Shown here: positions 1-27,400 of the stretch, in pieces | Layout: each line of letters begins with the position of its first letter | How positions within the stretch are numbered: the first letter of the stretch is position 1 | Source of the DNA: Streptomyces antioxidans | GTDB lineage: Bacteria > Actinomycetota > Actinomycetes > Streptomycetales > Streptomycetaceae | Length of the DNA: 32,005 nucleotides | NCBI RefSeq assembly: GCF_000968685.2 | Contig: NZ_LAKD02000017.1 | Coordinates: forward strand, 1-32,005 | Direction: 5' to 3' | Notes under the pieces: model-generated | Database searches by the model: none | The model's input: only the letters and a program-made list of their open reading frames with translations | What the model was told of the DNA's origin: nothing | Program-made: the position numbers and the translations under genes

Positions 1-1980
1 GTCGAGCTGCCCACGTACGCCTTCCAGCACCAGCACTACTGGCTGGAGGCGGGCAGCCCCGCCGCTGCCGCGGCCACCGCCGCCGACCCCGTCGAGACCC
101 GTTTCTGGGAGGCCGTCGAGCGCGAGGACTGGCAGACCCTCGCGGCCGAGCTGGACATCGACGACGACGAGCGGGTCAGCGCGCTGCTGCCCGCCCTGGC
201 GTCGTGGCGCAAGCAGGCCCGTGAGCGGTCCACGGTGGACGGCTGGCGCTACCGCGTCACCTGGAAGCCGCTCGCCGACGGGCAGCCCGCGCGGCTGACC
301 GGTGCCTGGCTCGTCATCGCCCCGGAGGCGGGGGACGCAGCCTGGCCCGACGCCGTGGCCGGTGTGCTCGCCGAACGCGGCGCCGACGTACGGCGGATCG
401 CCGTGGACACCACCGCCGACGGCCGCGACGAGCTGACCGGGCGGCTGCGCACCGCGCTCGCGGAGACCGACGGCATCCCGTTCGCCGGAGTGCTGTCGCT
501 GCTGGCCCTCGACGGCCGTCCGCACCCCCGTCACCCCTCCGTCCCCGCCGGGGTGGCCGCGCAGCTCGCGCTGGTGCAGGCCCTCGGCGACGCGGAGATC
601 GGCGCGCCGCTGTGGTCCGCCACCCGCGGTGCGGTCTCCGTCGGCCGCGCGGACTCGCTGGACTCCCCCGAGCAGGCACTGGTCTGGGGCCTGGGCCGGG
701 TGGCCGCGCTGGAGCACGGCGAGCGCTGGGGCGGTCTGGTGGACCTGCCCGGGGCGCCCGACGAGCGGGCGCTGGCCCGGCTGGTGGCCGTGCTCGCCGG
801 GGCCGACGAGGAGGACCAGGTCGCGATCCGCGCCACCGGGCCGCTCGTACGCCGTCTGGTGCGCGCCCCGCTTGCCGCCACGCCCGCCGTACGGGCCTGG
901 AAGCCCGCGGGCACCACCCTGGTCACCGGCGGTACGGGCGCGCTGGGCGCCCATGTGGCGCGCTGGCTGGCCCGGAGCGGCGCCGAGCACCTGGTGCTCA
1001 CCAGCCGCCGTGGCCTGGACGCCCCGGGCGCGGCGGATCTGCGGTCCGAGCTGACCGAACTCGGCGCCAAGGTCACCGTCGCCGCGTGCGACGTGGCCGA
1101 CCGCGCCCAGGTCGAGGCGCTGCTCGCGGACATCCCCGCCGAGCACCCGCTGACCGCCGTCGTCCACACGGCCGCCGTGCTGGACGACGGGGTGATCGAG
1201 GGCCTGACCCCGGACCAGGTGGACCGGGTGCTGAAGGTCAAGGTGGACGCCACCCGCCATCTGCACGAGCTCACCCGCGAGCTGGACCTGTCGGCGTTCG
1301 TGCTGTTCTCCTCCTTCGCGGCCACCTTCGGCGCGCCCGGCCAGGGCAACTACGCGCCCGGCAACGCCTTCCTGGACGCCTTCGCCGAGTACCGGCGCGC
1401 CCAGGGCCTGCCCGCCACCTCGCTGGCCTGGGGCCCGTGGGGCGAGGGCGGGATGGCCGAGGGCGGCGTCGGCGACCGGATGCGCCGCCACGGCGTCATC
1501 GAGATGGCGCCGCGGTCGGCCGTCACCGCGCTCCAGCACGCCCTGGACCGCGATGAGTCGGTGCTGACCGTCGTCGACATGGAGTGGAAGCGCTTCGTGC
1601 TCGCCTTCACCTCCGGCCGCTCCCGTCCGCTGCTGCACGACCTGCCCGAGGCGCGGCAGGTCATCGAGGACATGGCCGGGGACGCCGAGGCGGACGGCGC
1701 GGGCGCGGTCGCCCTGGCCCAGCAGCTCGCCGGGGTGCCGGAGGCCGAGCGGGAGCGGCTGGTGCTGGAGCTGGTGCGCACCGCCGTCGCGGCCGTCCTG
1801 GGCTACGCGGGCGCCGACGGCGTCGAGGCGGGCCGGGCCTTCAAGGAGCTGGGCTTCGACTCGCTGACGGCCGTGGAACTGCGCAACCGGCTCAGCGCCG
1901 CCAGCGGGCTGAAGCTGCCGCCCACCCTGATCTTCGACTACCCCACGCCCACCCTGCTCGCGCGCCATCTGCGCACCGAG
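1..1980 (+). other. PKS module A-n (partial): KR, ACP
   Basis: The window opens at the post-AT linker motif VELPTYAFQ, so the KS and AT of this module lie upstream and its extender unit cannot be read. A helical dimerization element (FWEAVE...WRKQAR, about bases 103-230) precedes the KR, as is typical of KR-only modules. The KR nucleotide-binding motif TGGTGALG is near residues 307-314. The LDD motif of B-type KRs is at 394-396 and the active residues are Ser438, Tyr451 and Asn455. A proline lies two residues after the catalytic Tyr (YAPGN) and another five before it. This pattern is like DEBS KR1 and suggests a B2-type KR. ACP Ser621 (base 1861) sits in the GFDSL motif. Confidence 0.9.
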
Positions 1981-4900
1981 CTCGCGGGCGGGCAGCGGGC
2001 CGCCGTGGCCGCGCTGCCGACCGCGGCGGCGCTCGCCGACGACGAGCCGATCGCCATCGTCTCCATGAGCTGCCGCTTCCCCGGCGGGGTGCGCACCCCC
2101 GAGGAGCTGTGGCAGCTGCTCGCCTCCGGGGGCGACGCGCTGTCGGAGTTCCCGGCCGACCGCGGCTGGGACATCGAGTCGCTGTACGACCCGGACCCGG
2201 ACGCGCAGGGCACCAGCTACACCCGCGAGGGCGGGTTCCTCACCGGGGCCGCCGACTTCGACCCCGCGTTCTTCGGGATCTCGCCGCGCGAGGCCATGGC
2301 GATGGACCCGCAGCAGCGGCTGCTGCTGGAGACCTCGTGGGAGGCGTTCGAGCGGGCGGGCATCGACCCGGCCGCCCTGCACGGCAGCCCGTCCGGCGTC
2401 TTCGTCGGCACCAATGGCTCCGACTACTCCATCGTCATGCGCAACAACACCGAGGGCTACGAGGGCCACCTGGCCACCGGCAGCGCCGCAAGCGTCGTCT
2501 CCGGCCGCCTGTCGTACACCTTCGGTCTGGAGGGTCCGGCGGTCACCGTGGACACCGCGTGCTCGGCGTCGCTGGTGGCGCTGCACCTGGCCGTCCAGTC
2601 GCTGCGCCAGGGCGAGTGCTCGATCGCGCTCGCGGGCGGGGTGACCGTGATGGCCACCCCGGGGACGTTCATCGAGTTCAGCCGCCAGCGCGGACTGTCA
2701 TCCGACGGCCGCAGCAAGGCGTTCTCCGCGGATGCGGACGGCTTCAGCCCGGCCGAGGGTGTGGGCATGCTGCTGGTCGAGCGGCTGTCGGACGCCCGGA
2801 AGAACGGCCATCCGGTGCTGGCCGTCGTGCGCGGTTCGGCGATCAACCAGGACGGCGCGTCCAATGGTCTGACCGCGCCCAATGGCCCGTCCCAGCAGCG
2901 CGTGATCCGGCAGGCGCTCGCCAACGCCCGGCTGTCCCCTGCCGAGGTGGACGCGGTGGAGGCACATGGCACCGGTACGACGCTGGGTGATCCGATCGAG
3001 GCTCAGGCGCTGCTCGCCACCTACGGCCAGGAGCGGCCCGAGGGACAGCCCCTGCTGCTCGGCTCCATCAAGTCCAACATCGGCCACGCCCAGGCGGCGG
3101 CCGGTGTCGCGGGTGTGATGAAGCTCGTGCTCGCGCTGCGCCACGGCGTGCTGCCGGAGTCGCTGCACATCGGCGAGCCCACCCCGCACGTCGACTGGTC
3201 GGCGGGCGACGTGGAGCTGTTGACCGGGGCGCGGGAGTGGCCCGAGACCGGCCGTCCGCGCCGGGCCGCCGTATCCTCGTTCGGCTTCAGCGGCACCAAC
3301 GCCCACGCCATCATCGAGCAGGCGCCCGCCGAGGAGCCGGACCCGGCCGAGCCGGTGACCCGGCCGCTCGGCGCGCTGCCGTGGACGGTGTCCGGCAGGA
3401 CCGAGGCGGCGCTGCGCGCCCAGGCCGCGAAGCTGCTGGCCCATCTCGACGCCGACCCGGCCGCGCGCCCGCAGGACATCGGCCGTGCGCTGGCCACCAC
3501 CCGCGCCGCCTTCGACCAGCGCGCGGTGCTGGTGGGCACGGACCGGGACGATTTCGTCCGTGGCCTGGACGCCCTCACTAGGGGGCAGGTCCTGCCGAAC
3601 CTGGTGCAGGGGGCCTCAATCGGGGGCAAGGCCGCATTCGTGTTCCCGGGACAGGGGTCACAATGGGTAGGCATGGCCGTGGAGCTGTTGGATGCTTCAC
3701 CGGTGTTCGCTGCCCGTATTGATGAGTGTGCCGCCGCGCTCGCAGAGTTCACCGACTGGTCGTTGGTGGATGTGCTGCGCGAGGCGGAGGGCGCACCGTC
3801 ACTGGAGCGGGTGGACGTCGTTCAGCCGGTGTTGTTCTCCGTGATGGTCTCGCTGGCGGAGCTGTGGCGTTCGCTGGGCGTGCGGCCGTTGGCTGTGGTG
3901 GGTCACTCGCAGGGTGAGATCGCGGCGGCGTGTGTGGCGGGGATTCTCTCGTTGAAGGACGCGGCGCGTGTGGTGGCGTTGCGCAGTCAGGCGATTGGGC
4001 GGGTGCTGGCGGGCCGGGGTGGCATGGTGTCGGTGGCGCTGCCGGTGGCGGAGGTGCGGGAGCGGATCGTGCCGTGGGGCGAGGAGCGCATCTCGGTGGC
4101 GGCCGTCAACGGCCCGTCCTCGGTGGTCGTCTCGGGTGAGCCCGGGGCCCTCGATGAGCTGGTCGCCGCGTGTGAGGCGGACGAGGTGCGGGCGCGTCGG
4201 GTGCCGGTGGACTACGCCTCGCACTCGGCTCAGGTGGAACTCCTCCGCGAGGAGCTGCTGGAGTTGCTGGCCCCCGTTGAGCCCAAGACGGCCGAAGTCC
4301 CCTTCCTGTCGACGGTGACGGGGGAGTGGGTCGAGGGTCCGGAGCTGGACGCGGAGTACTGGTTCACCAATCTGCGGCGCACGGTTGAGCTGGAGGGCGC
4401 CGTTCGCCGACTGCTGGACGAGGGCTTCGGCGTCTTCATCGAGTGCAGCGCGCACCCGGTGCTGGCGATGGGGGTGCAGGAGACGGCCGAGGACGCGGGC
4501 CGCGAGGCCGCCGCGATCGGGTCGCTGCGCCGTGACGAGGGCGGGCTCGACCGTCTCTACACCTCGCTGGGCGAGGCGTGGACGCGCGGCGTCGGCGTGG
4601 ACTGGGCGGCGGTGTACGAGGGGACGGGCGCGGTCCGCGTCGAGCTGCCCACGTACGCCTTCCAGCACCAGAGCTACTGGCCGCAGCCGGCCGACACCCC
4701 GGCCGATCAGCCGGGCGTACCGTCCGACGCCGTGGACGCCCGCTTCTGGGAGGCCGTCGAGCGCGAGGACCTGGAGTCGCTGGCCGACACCCTCGCGTTC
4801 GGGGACGACGGCGAGCGGTCCTCGCTCGGCGCCGTCCTGCCCGCTCTGGCCTCGTGGCGCAAGCAGGCCCGCGAGCAGTCCACCGTGGACGGCTGGCGCT

Positions 4901-6906
4901 ACCGCGTGACCTGGACCTCGCTGACCGAGGCACAGGCCCCGCGGCTGTCCGGCACCTGGCTGCTGGCCGTGCCCGAGTCCGCCGCCACCGACGACTGGAC
5001 GCTCGGCGCGGTCCGGACGCTCACCGAACGCGGCGCCGAGGTGCGGCAGATCACCCCGACCGCCGTGGAGTCGGACCGCGCGTCGCTGACCCGCCTGGTG
5101 CGCGAGGAGCTGGCCGACGCCGGAGCCGTCTCCGGTGTGCTCTCGCTGCTCGCCTTCGACGCGGGCACCGCGCCCGGCACCGACGGGGTCAGCGCCGGGC
5201 TGGTCGGTACCGCCGTGCTGATCCAGGCCCTCGGCGACGCCGGGGTGGACGCGCCGCTGTGGTGTGCCACCCGGGGCGCGGTCGCCGTCGGCCAGACGGA
5301 CACCGTGGAATCCCCGGAGCAGGCGCTCGTGTGGGGCCTCGGCCGGACCGCCGCCCTGGAGTACCCGGAGCGCTGGGGCGGTCTGGTGGACCTGCCCGGC
5401 GCGCCCGACGAGCGGGCGCTGGCCCGGCTCGCCGGGGCGCTCGCGGGGACCGGCGGCGAGGACCAGCTCGCGGTGCGCGCGGCCGGGGTCTTCGCCCGCA
5501 GGCTCGCCCACGCCCCGCTGGCCGGTGCTCCGGCCGTACGGTCGTGGAAGCCGTACGGTACGACGCTGGTCACCGGCGGTACGGGCGCGCTGGGCGCCCA
5601 TGTGGCGCGCTGGCTGGCCCGTAACGGCGCCGAGCACCTGGTGCTCACCAGCCGCCGTGGCCCCGAGGCCCCGGGTGCGGCTGAACTGCGGGACGAGCTG
5701 GCCGAGTTGGGCGCCGACGTCACCATCGCCGCGTGCGACGTGGCCGACCGCAAGGCCGTGGAGACGCTGCTCGCCGCCGTCCCGGCCGACCGGCCGCTCA
5801 CGGCGGTCATGCACGCCGCGGGCGTCCTGGACGACGGCGTCCTGGACGCGCTCACCCCCGAGCGGTTCGCCACCGTCCTCGGCCCCAAGGCCGACGCGGC
5901 GCGCCATCTGGACGAGCTGACCCGCGATCTGGACCTGACCGCGTTCGTGCTGTTCTCCGGCATCGCGGGCACCCTCGGCGACGCCGGGCAGGGCAACTAC
6001 GCGGCGGCCAACGCCTATCTGGACGCGCTGGCCGAACGGCGCCGCGCGGCGGGCCTGCCCGCCACCTCGGTGGCCTGGGGCCGCTGGGGCGAGACCGGGC
6101 TGGCCGCGGACGGTGCCATCGGCGAGCGGCTGGACCGCGGCGGTGTCCCGGCGATGGCGCCGCACGCCGCGATCACGGCGCTGCAGCGGGCCCTGGACCA
6201 CGCGGACACGGTCGTGGCCGTCGCCGACATCCAGTGGGACCGCTTCGCCCACGGCTACACCGCGGTACGCCCCAGCCCGCTCATCGGCGAGCTGCCCGAG
6301 GTCAAGCGGCTGCGCGAGACCGGGGGCAGGGCCGGTGAGCCGGGGGCGGCCGCCGACGGGTCCCCGGCGGACGCGTTGCGCAACCGGCTGGCCGGGATCT
6401 CCCGGGCCGAGCAGTCCCTGGTCGTCCTGGAGGTCGTGCGCTCGGGCGCGGCCGCCGCGCTCGGCCACTCCTCGACCGACGAGGTCGGCGCCGGGCGGGC
6501 GTTCAAGGAGCTGGGCTTCGACTCGCTGATCGCGCTGGAGCTGCGCAACCGGCTGACCGCCGCCACCGGGCAGAAGCTGCCCGCCACGCTGGTCTTCGAC
6601 TACCCGACCCCGGCGGCGCTCGCCGAGTTCCTGTGCGGCCGGATCGTGGGCGACGGCGGTACGGCCGCGGCGCCCGGGTTCGCGGAGCTCGACGCGCTGG
6701 AGTCCGCGCTGTCCGTCCTGGACCCCGACAGCGGGGCACGGGAGGACATCGCGGCCCGGCTGCGGGACCTCGCGGCGGCATGGGCGGAGCCCCGTACGGC
6801 CGATGCCGGGGCGGCCGACGGCGACGGCGGCACCGTGACGGAGAAGTTGCAGGAGGCGACGCCCGACGAGGTCTTCGCCTTCATCGACAAGGAACTCGGA
6901 ATCTGA
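1..6906 (+). CDS. Modular type I polyketide synthase, 3' part (KR-ACP / KS-AT-KR-ACP / docking)
   Basis: The reading frame is open from base 1 to the TGA at 6904-6906 and gives 2301 residues; the start lies upstream of the window. Domain order by residue: end of an AT-to-KR linker (1-20), dimerization element (about 35-75), KR (80-530), ACP (570-650, Ser621), KS (682-1107, Cys854, His989, His1029), AT (1212-1555, Ser1303), dimerization element (1580-1625), KR (1628-2100), ACP (2130-2215, Ser2175) and a C-terminal docking region (2228-2301). Such enzymes are cytosolic megasynthases that extend an ACP-bound polyketide by one unit per module. Both modules keep only ketoreduction, so they should leave beta-hydroxyls. 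The end of this protein should dock with the next gene, which starts 56 bp downstream. The pathway product is unknown. Confidence 0.97.
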   Translation, partial: VELPTYAFQHQHYWLEAGSPAAAAATAADPVETRFWEAVEREDWQTLAAELDIDDDERVSALLPALASWRKQARERSTVDGWRYRVTWKPLADGQPARLTGAWLVIAPEAGDAAWPDAVAGVLAERGADVRRIAVDTTADGRDELTGRLRTALAETDGIPFAGVLSLLALDGRPHPRHPSVPAGVAAQLALVQALGDAEIGAPLWSATRGAVSVGRADSLDSPEQALVWGLGRVAALEHGERWGGLVDLPGAPDERALARLVAVLAGADEEDQVAIRATGPLVRRLVRAPLAATPAVRAWKPAGTTLVTGGTGALGAHVARWLARSGAEHLVLTSRRGLDAPGAADLRSELTELGAKVTVAACDVADRAQVEALLADIPAEHPLTAVVHTAAVLDDGVIEGLTPDQVDRVLKVKVDATRHLHELTRELDLSAFVLFSSFAATFGAPGQGNYAPGNAFLDAFAEYRRAQGLPATSLAWGPWGEGGMAEGGVGDRMRRHGVIEMAPRSAVTALQHALDRDESVLTVVDMEWKRFVLAFTSGRSRPLLHDLPEARQVIEDMAGDAEADGAGAVALAQQLAGVPEAERERLVLELVRTAVAAVLGYAGADGVEAGRAFKELGFDSLTAVELRNRLSAASGLKLPPTLIFDYPTPTLLARHLRTELAGGQRAAVAALPTAAALADDEPIAIVSMSCRFPGGVRTPEELWQLLASGGDALSEFPADRGWDIESLYDPDPDAQGTSYTREGGFLTGAADFDPAFFGISPREAMAMDPQQRLLLETSWEAFERAGIDPAALHGSPSGVFVGTNGSDYSIVMRNNTEGYEGHLATGSAASVVSGRLSYTFGLEGPAVTVDTACSASLVALHLAVQSLRQGECSIALAGGVTVMATPGTFIEFSRQRGLSSDGRSKAFSADADGFSPAEGVGMLLVERLSDARKNGHPVLAVVRGSAINQDGASNGLTAPNGPSQQRVIRQALANARLSPAEVDAVEAHGTGTTLGDPIEAQALLATYGQERPEGQPLLLGSIKSNIGHAQAAAGVAGVMKLVLALRHGVLPESLHIGEPTPHVDWSAGDVELLTGAREWPETGRPRRAAVSSFGFSGTNAHAIIEQAPAEEPDPAEPVTRPLGALPWTVSGRTEAALRAQAAKLLAHLDADPAARPQDIGRALATTRAAFDQRAVLVGTDRDDFVRGLDALTRGQVLPNLVQGASIGGKAAFVFPGQGSQWVGMAVELLDASPVFAARIDECAAALAEFTDWSLVDVLREAEGAPSLERVDVVQPVLFSVMVSLAELWRSLGVRPLAVVGHSQGEIAAACVAGILSLKDAARVVALRSQAIGRVLAGRGGMVSVALPVAEVRERIVPWGEERISVAAVNGPSSVVVSGEPGALDELVAACEADEVRARRVPVDYASHSAQVELLREELLELLAPVEPKTAEVPFLSTVTGEWVEGPELDAEYWFTNLRRTVELEGAVRRLLDEGFGVFIECSAHPVLAMGVQETAEDAGREAAAIGSLRRDEGGLDRLYTSLGEAWTRGVGVDWAAVYEGTGAVRVELPTYAFQHQSYWPQPADTPADQPGVPSDAVDARFWEAVEREDLESLADTLAFGDDGERSSLGAVLPALASWRKQAREQSTVDGWRYRVTWTSLTEAQAPRLSGTWLLAVPESAATDDWTLGAVRTLTERGAEVRQITPTAVESDRASLTRLVREELADAGAVSGVLSLLAFDAGTAPGTDGVSAGLVGTAVLIQALGDAGVDAPLWCATRGAVAVGQTDTVESPEQALVWGLGRTAALEYPERWGGLVDLPGAPDERALARLAGALAGTGGEDQLAVRAAGVFARRLAHAPLAGAPAVRSWKPYGTTLVTGGTGALGAHVARWLARNGAEHLVLTSRRGPEAPGAAELRDELAELGADVTIAACDVADRKAVETLLAAVPADRPLTAVMHAAGVLDDGVLDALTPERFATVLGPKADAARHLDELTRDLDLTAFVLFSGIAGTLGDAGQGNYAAANAYLDALAERRRAAGLPATSVAWGRWGETGLAADGAIGERLDRGGVPAMAPHAAITALQRALDHADTVVAVADIQWDRFAHGYTAVRPSPLIGELPEVKRLRETGGRAGEPGAAADGSPADALRNRLAGISRAEQSLVVLEVVRSGAAAALGHSSTDEVGAGRAFKELGFDSLIALELRNRLTAATGQKLPATLVFDYPTPAALAEFLCGRIVGDGGTAAAPGFAELDALESALSVLDPDSGAREDIAARLRDLAAAWAEPRTADAGAADGDGGTVTEKLQEATPDEVFAFIDKELGI
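2038..6660 (+). other. PKS module A-n+1: KS-AT(methylmalonyl)-KR-ACP
   Basis: The KS has the active Cys854 in DTACSAS (base 2560) plus His989 in EAHGTGT and His1029 in GHAQAAAG, so it is an elongating KS rather than a KSQ. The AT carries GHSQG (Ser1303, base 3907) and YASH (1405-1408, base 4213), the known signature of methylmalonyl-CoA selection. A dimerization element links AT to KR and no DH or ER is present. The KR has LDD at 1943-1945 and Tyr2000 with Asn at +4. The residue 13 before Tyr, normally the SDR catalytic Ser, is Gly1987, with Ser1986 next to it. ACP Ser2175 is at base 6523. Expected product unit: beta-hydroxyl with alpha-methyl, if the KR is active. Confidence 0.92.
3577..4440 (+). 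other. Methylmalonyl AT segment with distinct codon usage
   Basis: From about 3577 the G/C-ending codon preference relaxes. Codons such as ACT AGG, TCA, GTA, TTG, GCT, ATT and GGT appear often, then usage returns to the norm after about 4440. The segment covers the AT core ([10 protein letters not shown] to the YASH region). The partial AT of module C2 (31600-32005) shows similar GTG/TTG/GGT-rich usage, while the malonyl ATs do not. Confidence 0.6.
6676..6903 (+). other. C-terminal docking domain of PKS A
   Basis: About 75 residues follow the last ACP. They contain a helix-forming stretch ([14 protein letters not shown]), a second helix ([14 protein letters not shown]), a Gly/Ala/Asp-rich linker and the terminal helix [19 protein letters not shown]. 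This is the standard layout of class 1 C-terminal docking domains in actinobacterial cis-AT PKSs. The partner should be the coiled coil at the start of the next gene. The pairing is inferred from gene order and family knowledge. Confidence 0.85.
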
Positions 6907-6962
6907 GGATCGACGGGTCCGAGGGCGCAAGGTTTGTGACGAGAAGCATGGGTGAGACTCCA
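6907..6962 (+). promoter_or_regulatory. 56-bp A/B spacer with ribosome-binding site
   Basis: The spacer is short and I see no promoter or terminator hairpin in it, so A and B are probably co-transcribed. GGTGAG at 6951-6956 lies 6 nt before the ATG at 6963 and is the likely Shine-Dalgarno. A second in-frame ATG at 6948 is preceded only by the weaker GAGAAG; it would add five residues (MGETP). I prefer 6963 because it gives the usual short lead into the docking helix. Confidence 0.6.
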
Positions 6963-24289
<17,327 letters not shown>

Positions 24290-24293
<4 letters not shown>

Positions 24294-24348
24294 AGTGACC
24301 GCCTGGAATGACCGCCTGAAGTGACCGTAACCGGCGCGAAGTGACAAG
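24290..24348. repeat. 13-bp tandem repeat over the stop codon of PKS B
   Basis: Three consecutive 13-bp units (CTGAAGTGACCGC, CTGGAATGACCGC, CTGAAGTGACCGT) occupy 24290-24328, with a degenerate fourth at 24336-24348. The first unit contains the TGA stop of gene B. The units place stop codons in all three + frames: TGA at 24291, 24296, 24309, 24317 and 24322, and TAA at 24328. Confidence 0.85.
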
Positions 24349-24381
24349 GCCTTCCGGATTCCTCGAGAGGGAAACGCACGT
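24294..24381 (+). promoter_or_regulatory. 88-bp B/C spacer with ribosome-binding site
   Basis: The first half is the 13-bp tandem repeat. The second half holds GAGAGGGAAA (24365-24374) 7 nt before the ATG at 24382, a plausible Shine-Dalgarno. I see no terminator hairpin, so B and C are probably co-transcribed. Confidence 0.55.
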
Positions 24382-24477
24382 ATGAATGAGGAAAAGCTCC
24401 GCTACTTTCTCAAGCGGGTGACCGCCGACCTGCATGAGACCCGGCGCCGCCTGCAGGAGGTGGAGTCGGAGGACCAG
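24382..24477 (+). other. N-terminal docking coiled coil of PKS C
   Basis: Residues 1-32 ([17 protein letters not shown], then heptad-spaced Leu/Val with Arg and Glu, ending LQEVESED) closely resemble the start of protein B and form a class 1 N-terminal docking helix. [11 protein letters not shown] of the KS follows directly. Confidence 0.88.
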
Positions 24478-27400
24478 GAGCCCATCGCGATCGTCGGCAT
24501 GAGCTGCCGCTACCCGGGCGGGGTCAGCTCGCCCGAGGACCTGTGGCGGCTGGTGTCCGAGGGCGGGGACGGCATTTCCGAGTTCCCCACCGACCGCGGC
24601 TGGGACATCGGGCGGCTCTTCGACGACGATCCGGACGGCGCGGGCACGAGCTATGTCAGGGAGGGCGGTTTCCTCCACGACGCCAACTACTTCGACCCGG
24701 CGTTCTTCGGCATCAATCCGCGCGAGGCGCTGGCGATGGACCCCCAGCAGCGGCTGCTGCTGGAGACCACCTGGGAGGTGTTCGAGCGGGCGGGCATCGA
24801 CGCCACCTCCGTGCGCGGCACCCGTACCGGTGTCTTCGCGGGCGTCATGTACCACGACTACGCCTCGCGGCTGCGCGCCGTGCCGCCCGGTGTCGAGGGC
24901 TACCTCGGCACCGGCGGCTCCAGCAGCATCGCCTCCGGCCGGGTGGCGTACACCTTCGGCCTGGAGGGGCCCGCGCTCACCGTCGACACGGCGTGCTCCT
25001 CGTCGCTGGTGACCCTGCACCTGGCGATGCAGGCGCTGCGCAACGGCGAGTGCTCGCTGGCGCTCGCGGGCGGTGTCACCGTGATGGCGACGCCCGGTAC
25101 GTTCACCGAGTTCAGCCGCCAGCGCGGGCTGTCCTTCGACGGCCGCTGCAAGTCCTTCGCGGCGTCGGCGGACGGCACCGGCTGGTCCGAGGGCGCGGGC
25201 ATGCTGCTGGTCGAGCGGCTGTCGGACGCGCGCCGCCACGGCCACAACGTGCTGGCCGTCGTCCGGGGTTCGGCGATCAACCAGGACGGCGCGTCCAACG
25301 GTCTGACCGCGCCCAACGGCCCGTCCCAGCAGCGGGTCATCCGCCAGGCGCTCGCCAGCGCCCGGCTGACCGCCGACCAGATCGACGTGGTCGAGGCCCA
25401 CGGCACGGGCACCACCCTCGGCGACCCCATCGAGGCCCAGGCGCTGCTCGCCACGTACGGCAAGGAGAAGCCCGCCGAACGGCCGCTGCTGCTCGGCTCC
25501 ATCAAGTCCAACGTCGGCCACACCCAGGCCGCCGCCGGTGTCGCCGGGATCATCAAGATGGTCAAGGCCATCGAGCACGGCTACGTGCCCAAGTCCCTGC
25601 ACATCGACGAGCCGTCGCCGCACATCGACTGGTCGGCCGGGGCCGTCTCGCTGCTGACCGAGGGCCGTCCGTGGCCGGAGACCGGCCGTCCGCGCCGCGC
25701 CGCCGTGTCGTCGTTCGGCATCAGCGGCACCAACGCCCACCTGATCATCGAAGAGCCCCCGGCCGAGGACCCTGAGGGCGAGGAGGCCCCCGCCGAGGGC
25801 ACGGCGACGCCCGCCGAGGGCACGGCGACGCCCGCCGAGGAGACGGCGACGCCCGCCGAGGAGACGGCCGCGCCCCGCACCCTCCCCCTCCTGCCGTGGC
25901 TGATCTCCGCCAAGGGCGAGCACGCCCTCCGCGCCCAGGCCGCCCGGCTCCACGCCCACGTGGCCGAACGCCCCGAGCTGGACCCGGTGTCCCTCGGCCA
26001 CTCCCTGGCCACCACCCGCGCCGCCCTGGAGAACCGCGCCGCCGTCATCGCCGGTGACCGCGCCACCTTCCTCGACCGCCTCGCCGCGCTCGCCTCCGGT
26101 GAGCCCGCCGCCGGAGTGGTCCAGGGCGTGGAGACCCGTGGCAAGCTGGCGTTCCTCTTCACCGGCCAGGGCAGCCAGCGGCTCGGCATGGGCCGCGAGC
26201 TGTACGAGACGTACCCGGCGTTCGCGGAGGCGCTGGACGCGGTGTGCGCCGCGCTCGACCCGCGCCTCGAACGCCCCCTGAAGGACGTGCTGTTCGGGGA
26301 CGACGCCGCCGCGCTGGACCGGACCGGCTTCACCCAGCCCGCGCTGTTCGCGATCGAGGTGGCACTCTTCCGCCTCGTCGAGTCCTGGGGCCTGAAGCCG
26401 GACGTGGTCTCCGGACACTCCATAGGCGAGATCGCCGCCGCACATGTCGCCGGGGTGCTCTCGCTCGACGCCGCCGCCCTGCTGGTGGCGGCCCGTGGCC
26501 GGCTGATGCAGCGGCTGCCGGGCGGTGGTGCGATGATCGCCGTCCAGGCGTCCGAGGACGAGGTGGCGCCGCTGCTGACCGAGCGGGTGAGCATCGCCGC
26601 CATCAACGGTCCGACGTCGGTGGTCATCGCGGGCGATGAGGACGCGGCTGTCGCGATCGCTTCCGGTTTCGAGGCCCAGGGCCGTAAGACCAAGCGGCTC
26701 ACCGTCAGCCACGCGTTCCACTCGCCGCTGATGGACCCGATGCTTGAGCCGTTCCGCAAGGTCGCGGAGAGCCTGACGTACCAGGCCCCGAAGATCCCGG
26801 TGGTCTCCCACCTCAGCGGCGGCATCGCACCCGCCACGGAGATCGCCACCGCGGACTTCTGGGTCCGCCACGTCCGCGAGGCCGTGCGCTTCCTCGACGG
26901 CATGCGTGCGATGGAGGCGCAGGGCGTCACCAGCTACCTCGAACTCGGCCCGGACGGTGTGCTGTCCGCGCTCGGCCAGGAGTGCCTGGCGGGCGAGTCC
27001 GAGCAGGTGGCGTTCGTCCCCGTCCTGCGGTCCGGACGCCCCGAGGCCGAGACCCTGACCACCGCCCTGGCCACCCTGCACACCCGGGGCACGGCCCCCG
27101 ACTGGGCGGCGTACTACGCGGGCACCGGCGCCGGGCGCGTCGAGCTGCCCACGTACGCCTTCCAGCGCGAGCACTACTGGCTGGACGCGGGCACCGCCTA
27201 CGGCGACGTCTCCTCGGTCGGCCTCGGCACCGCCGACCACCCGCTGCTCGGCGCGGCCGTCTCCCTGGCCGACGCGGAGGGCTTCCTCTTCACCGGGCGG
27301 CTCGCGCTGGACACCCATCCCTGGCTGGCCGACCACGCCGTCATGGGCGCGGTGCTGCTGCCCGGCACCGCGTTCGTGGAACTGGCGGTACGCGCCGGTG

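Noticed and set aside
235..237. ATG as start of the first gene
   Set aside because: The same frame is open from base 1 and encodes the PKS AT-KR linker and dimerization element upstream, so this is an artefact of choosing a start codon inside a truncated gene. The codon at 235 is in fact GAC-flanked linker sequence within the protein.
6633..6962. Upstream extension of gene B into gene A
   Set aside because: The frame is open back to 6633, but that part overlaps the gene A docking domain in another frame and is Arg/Gly-rich. The docking helix and ribosome-binding site place the start at 6963.
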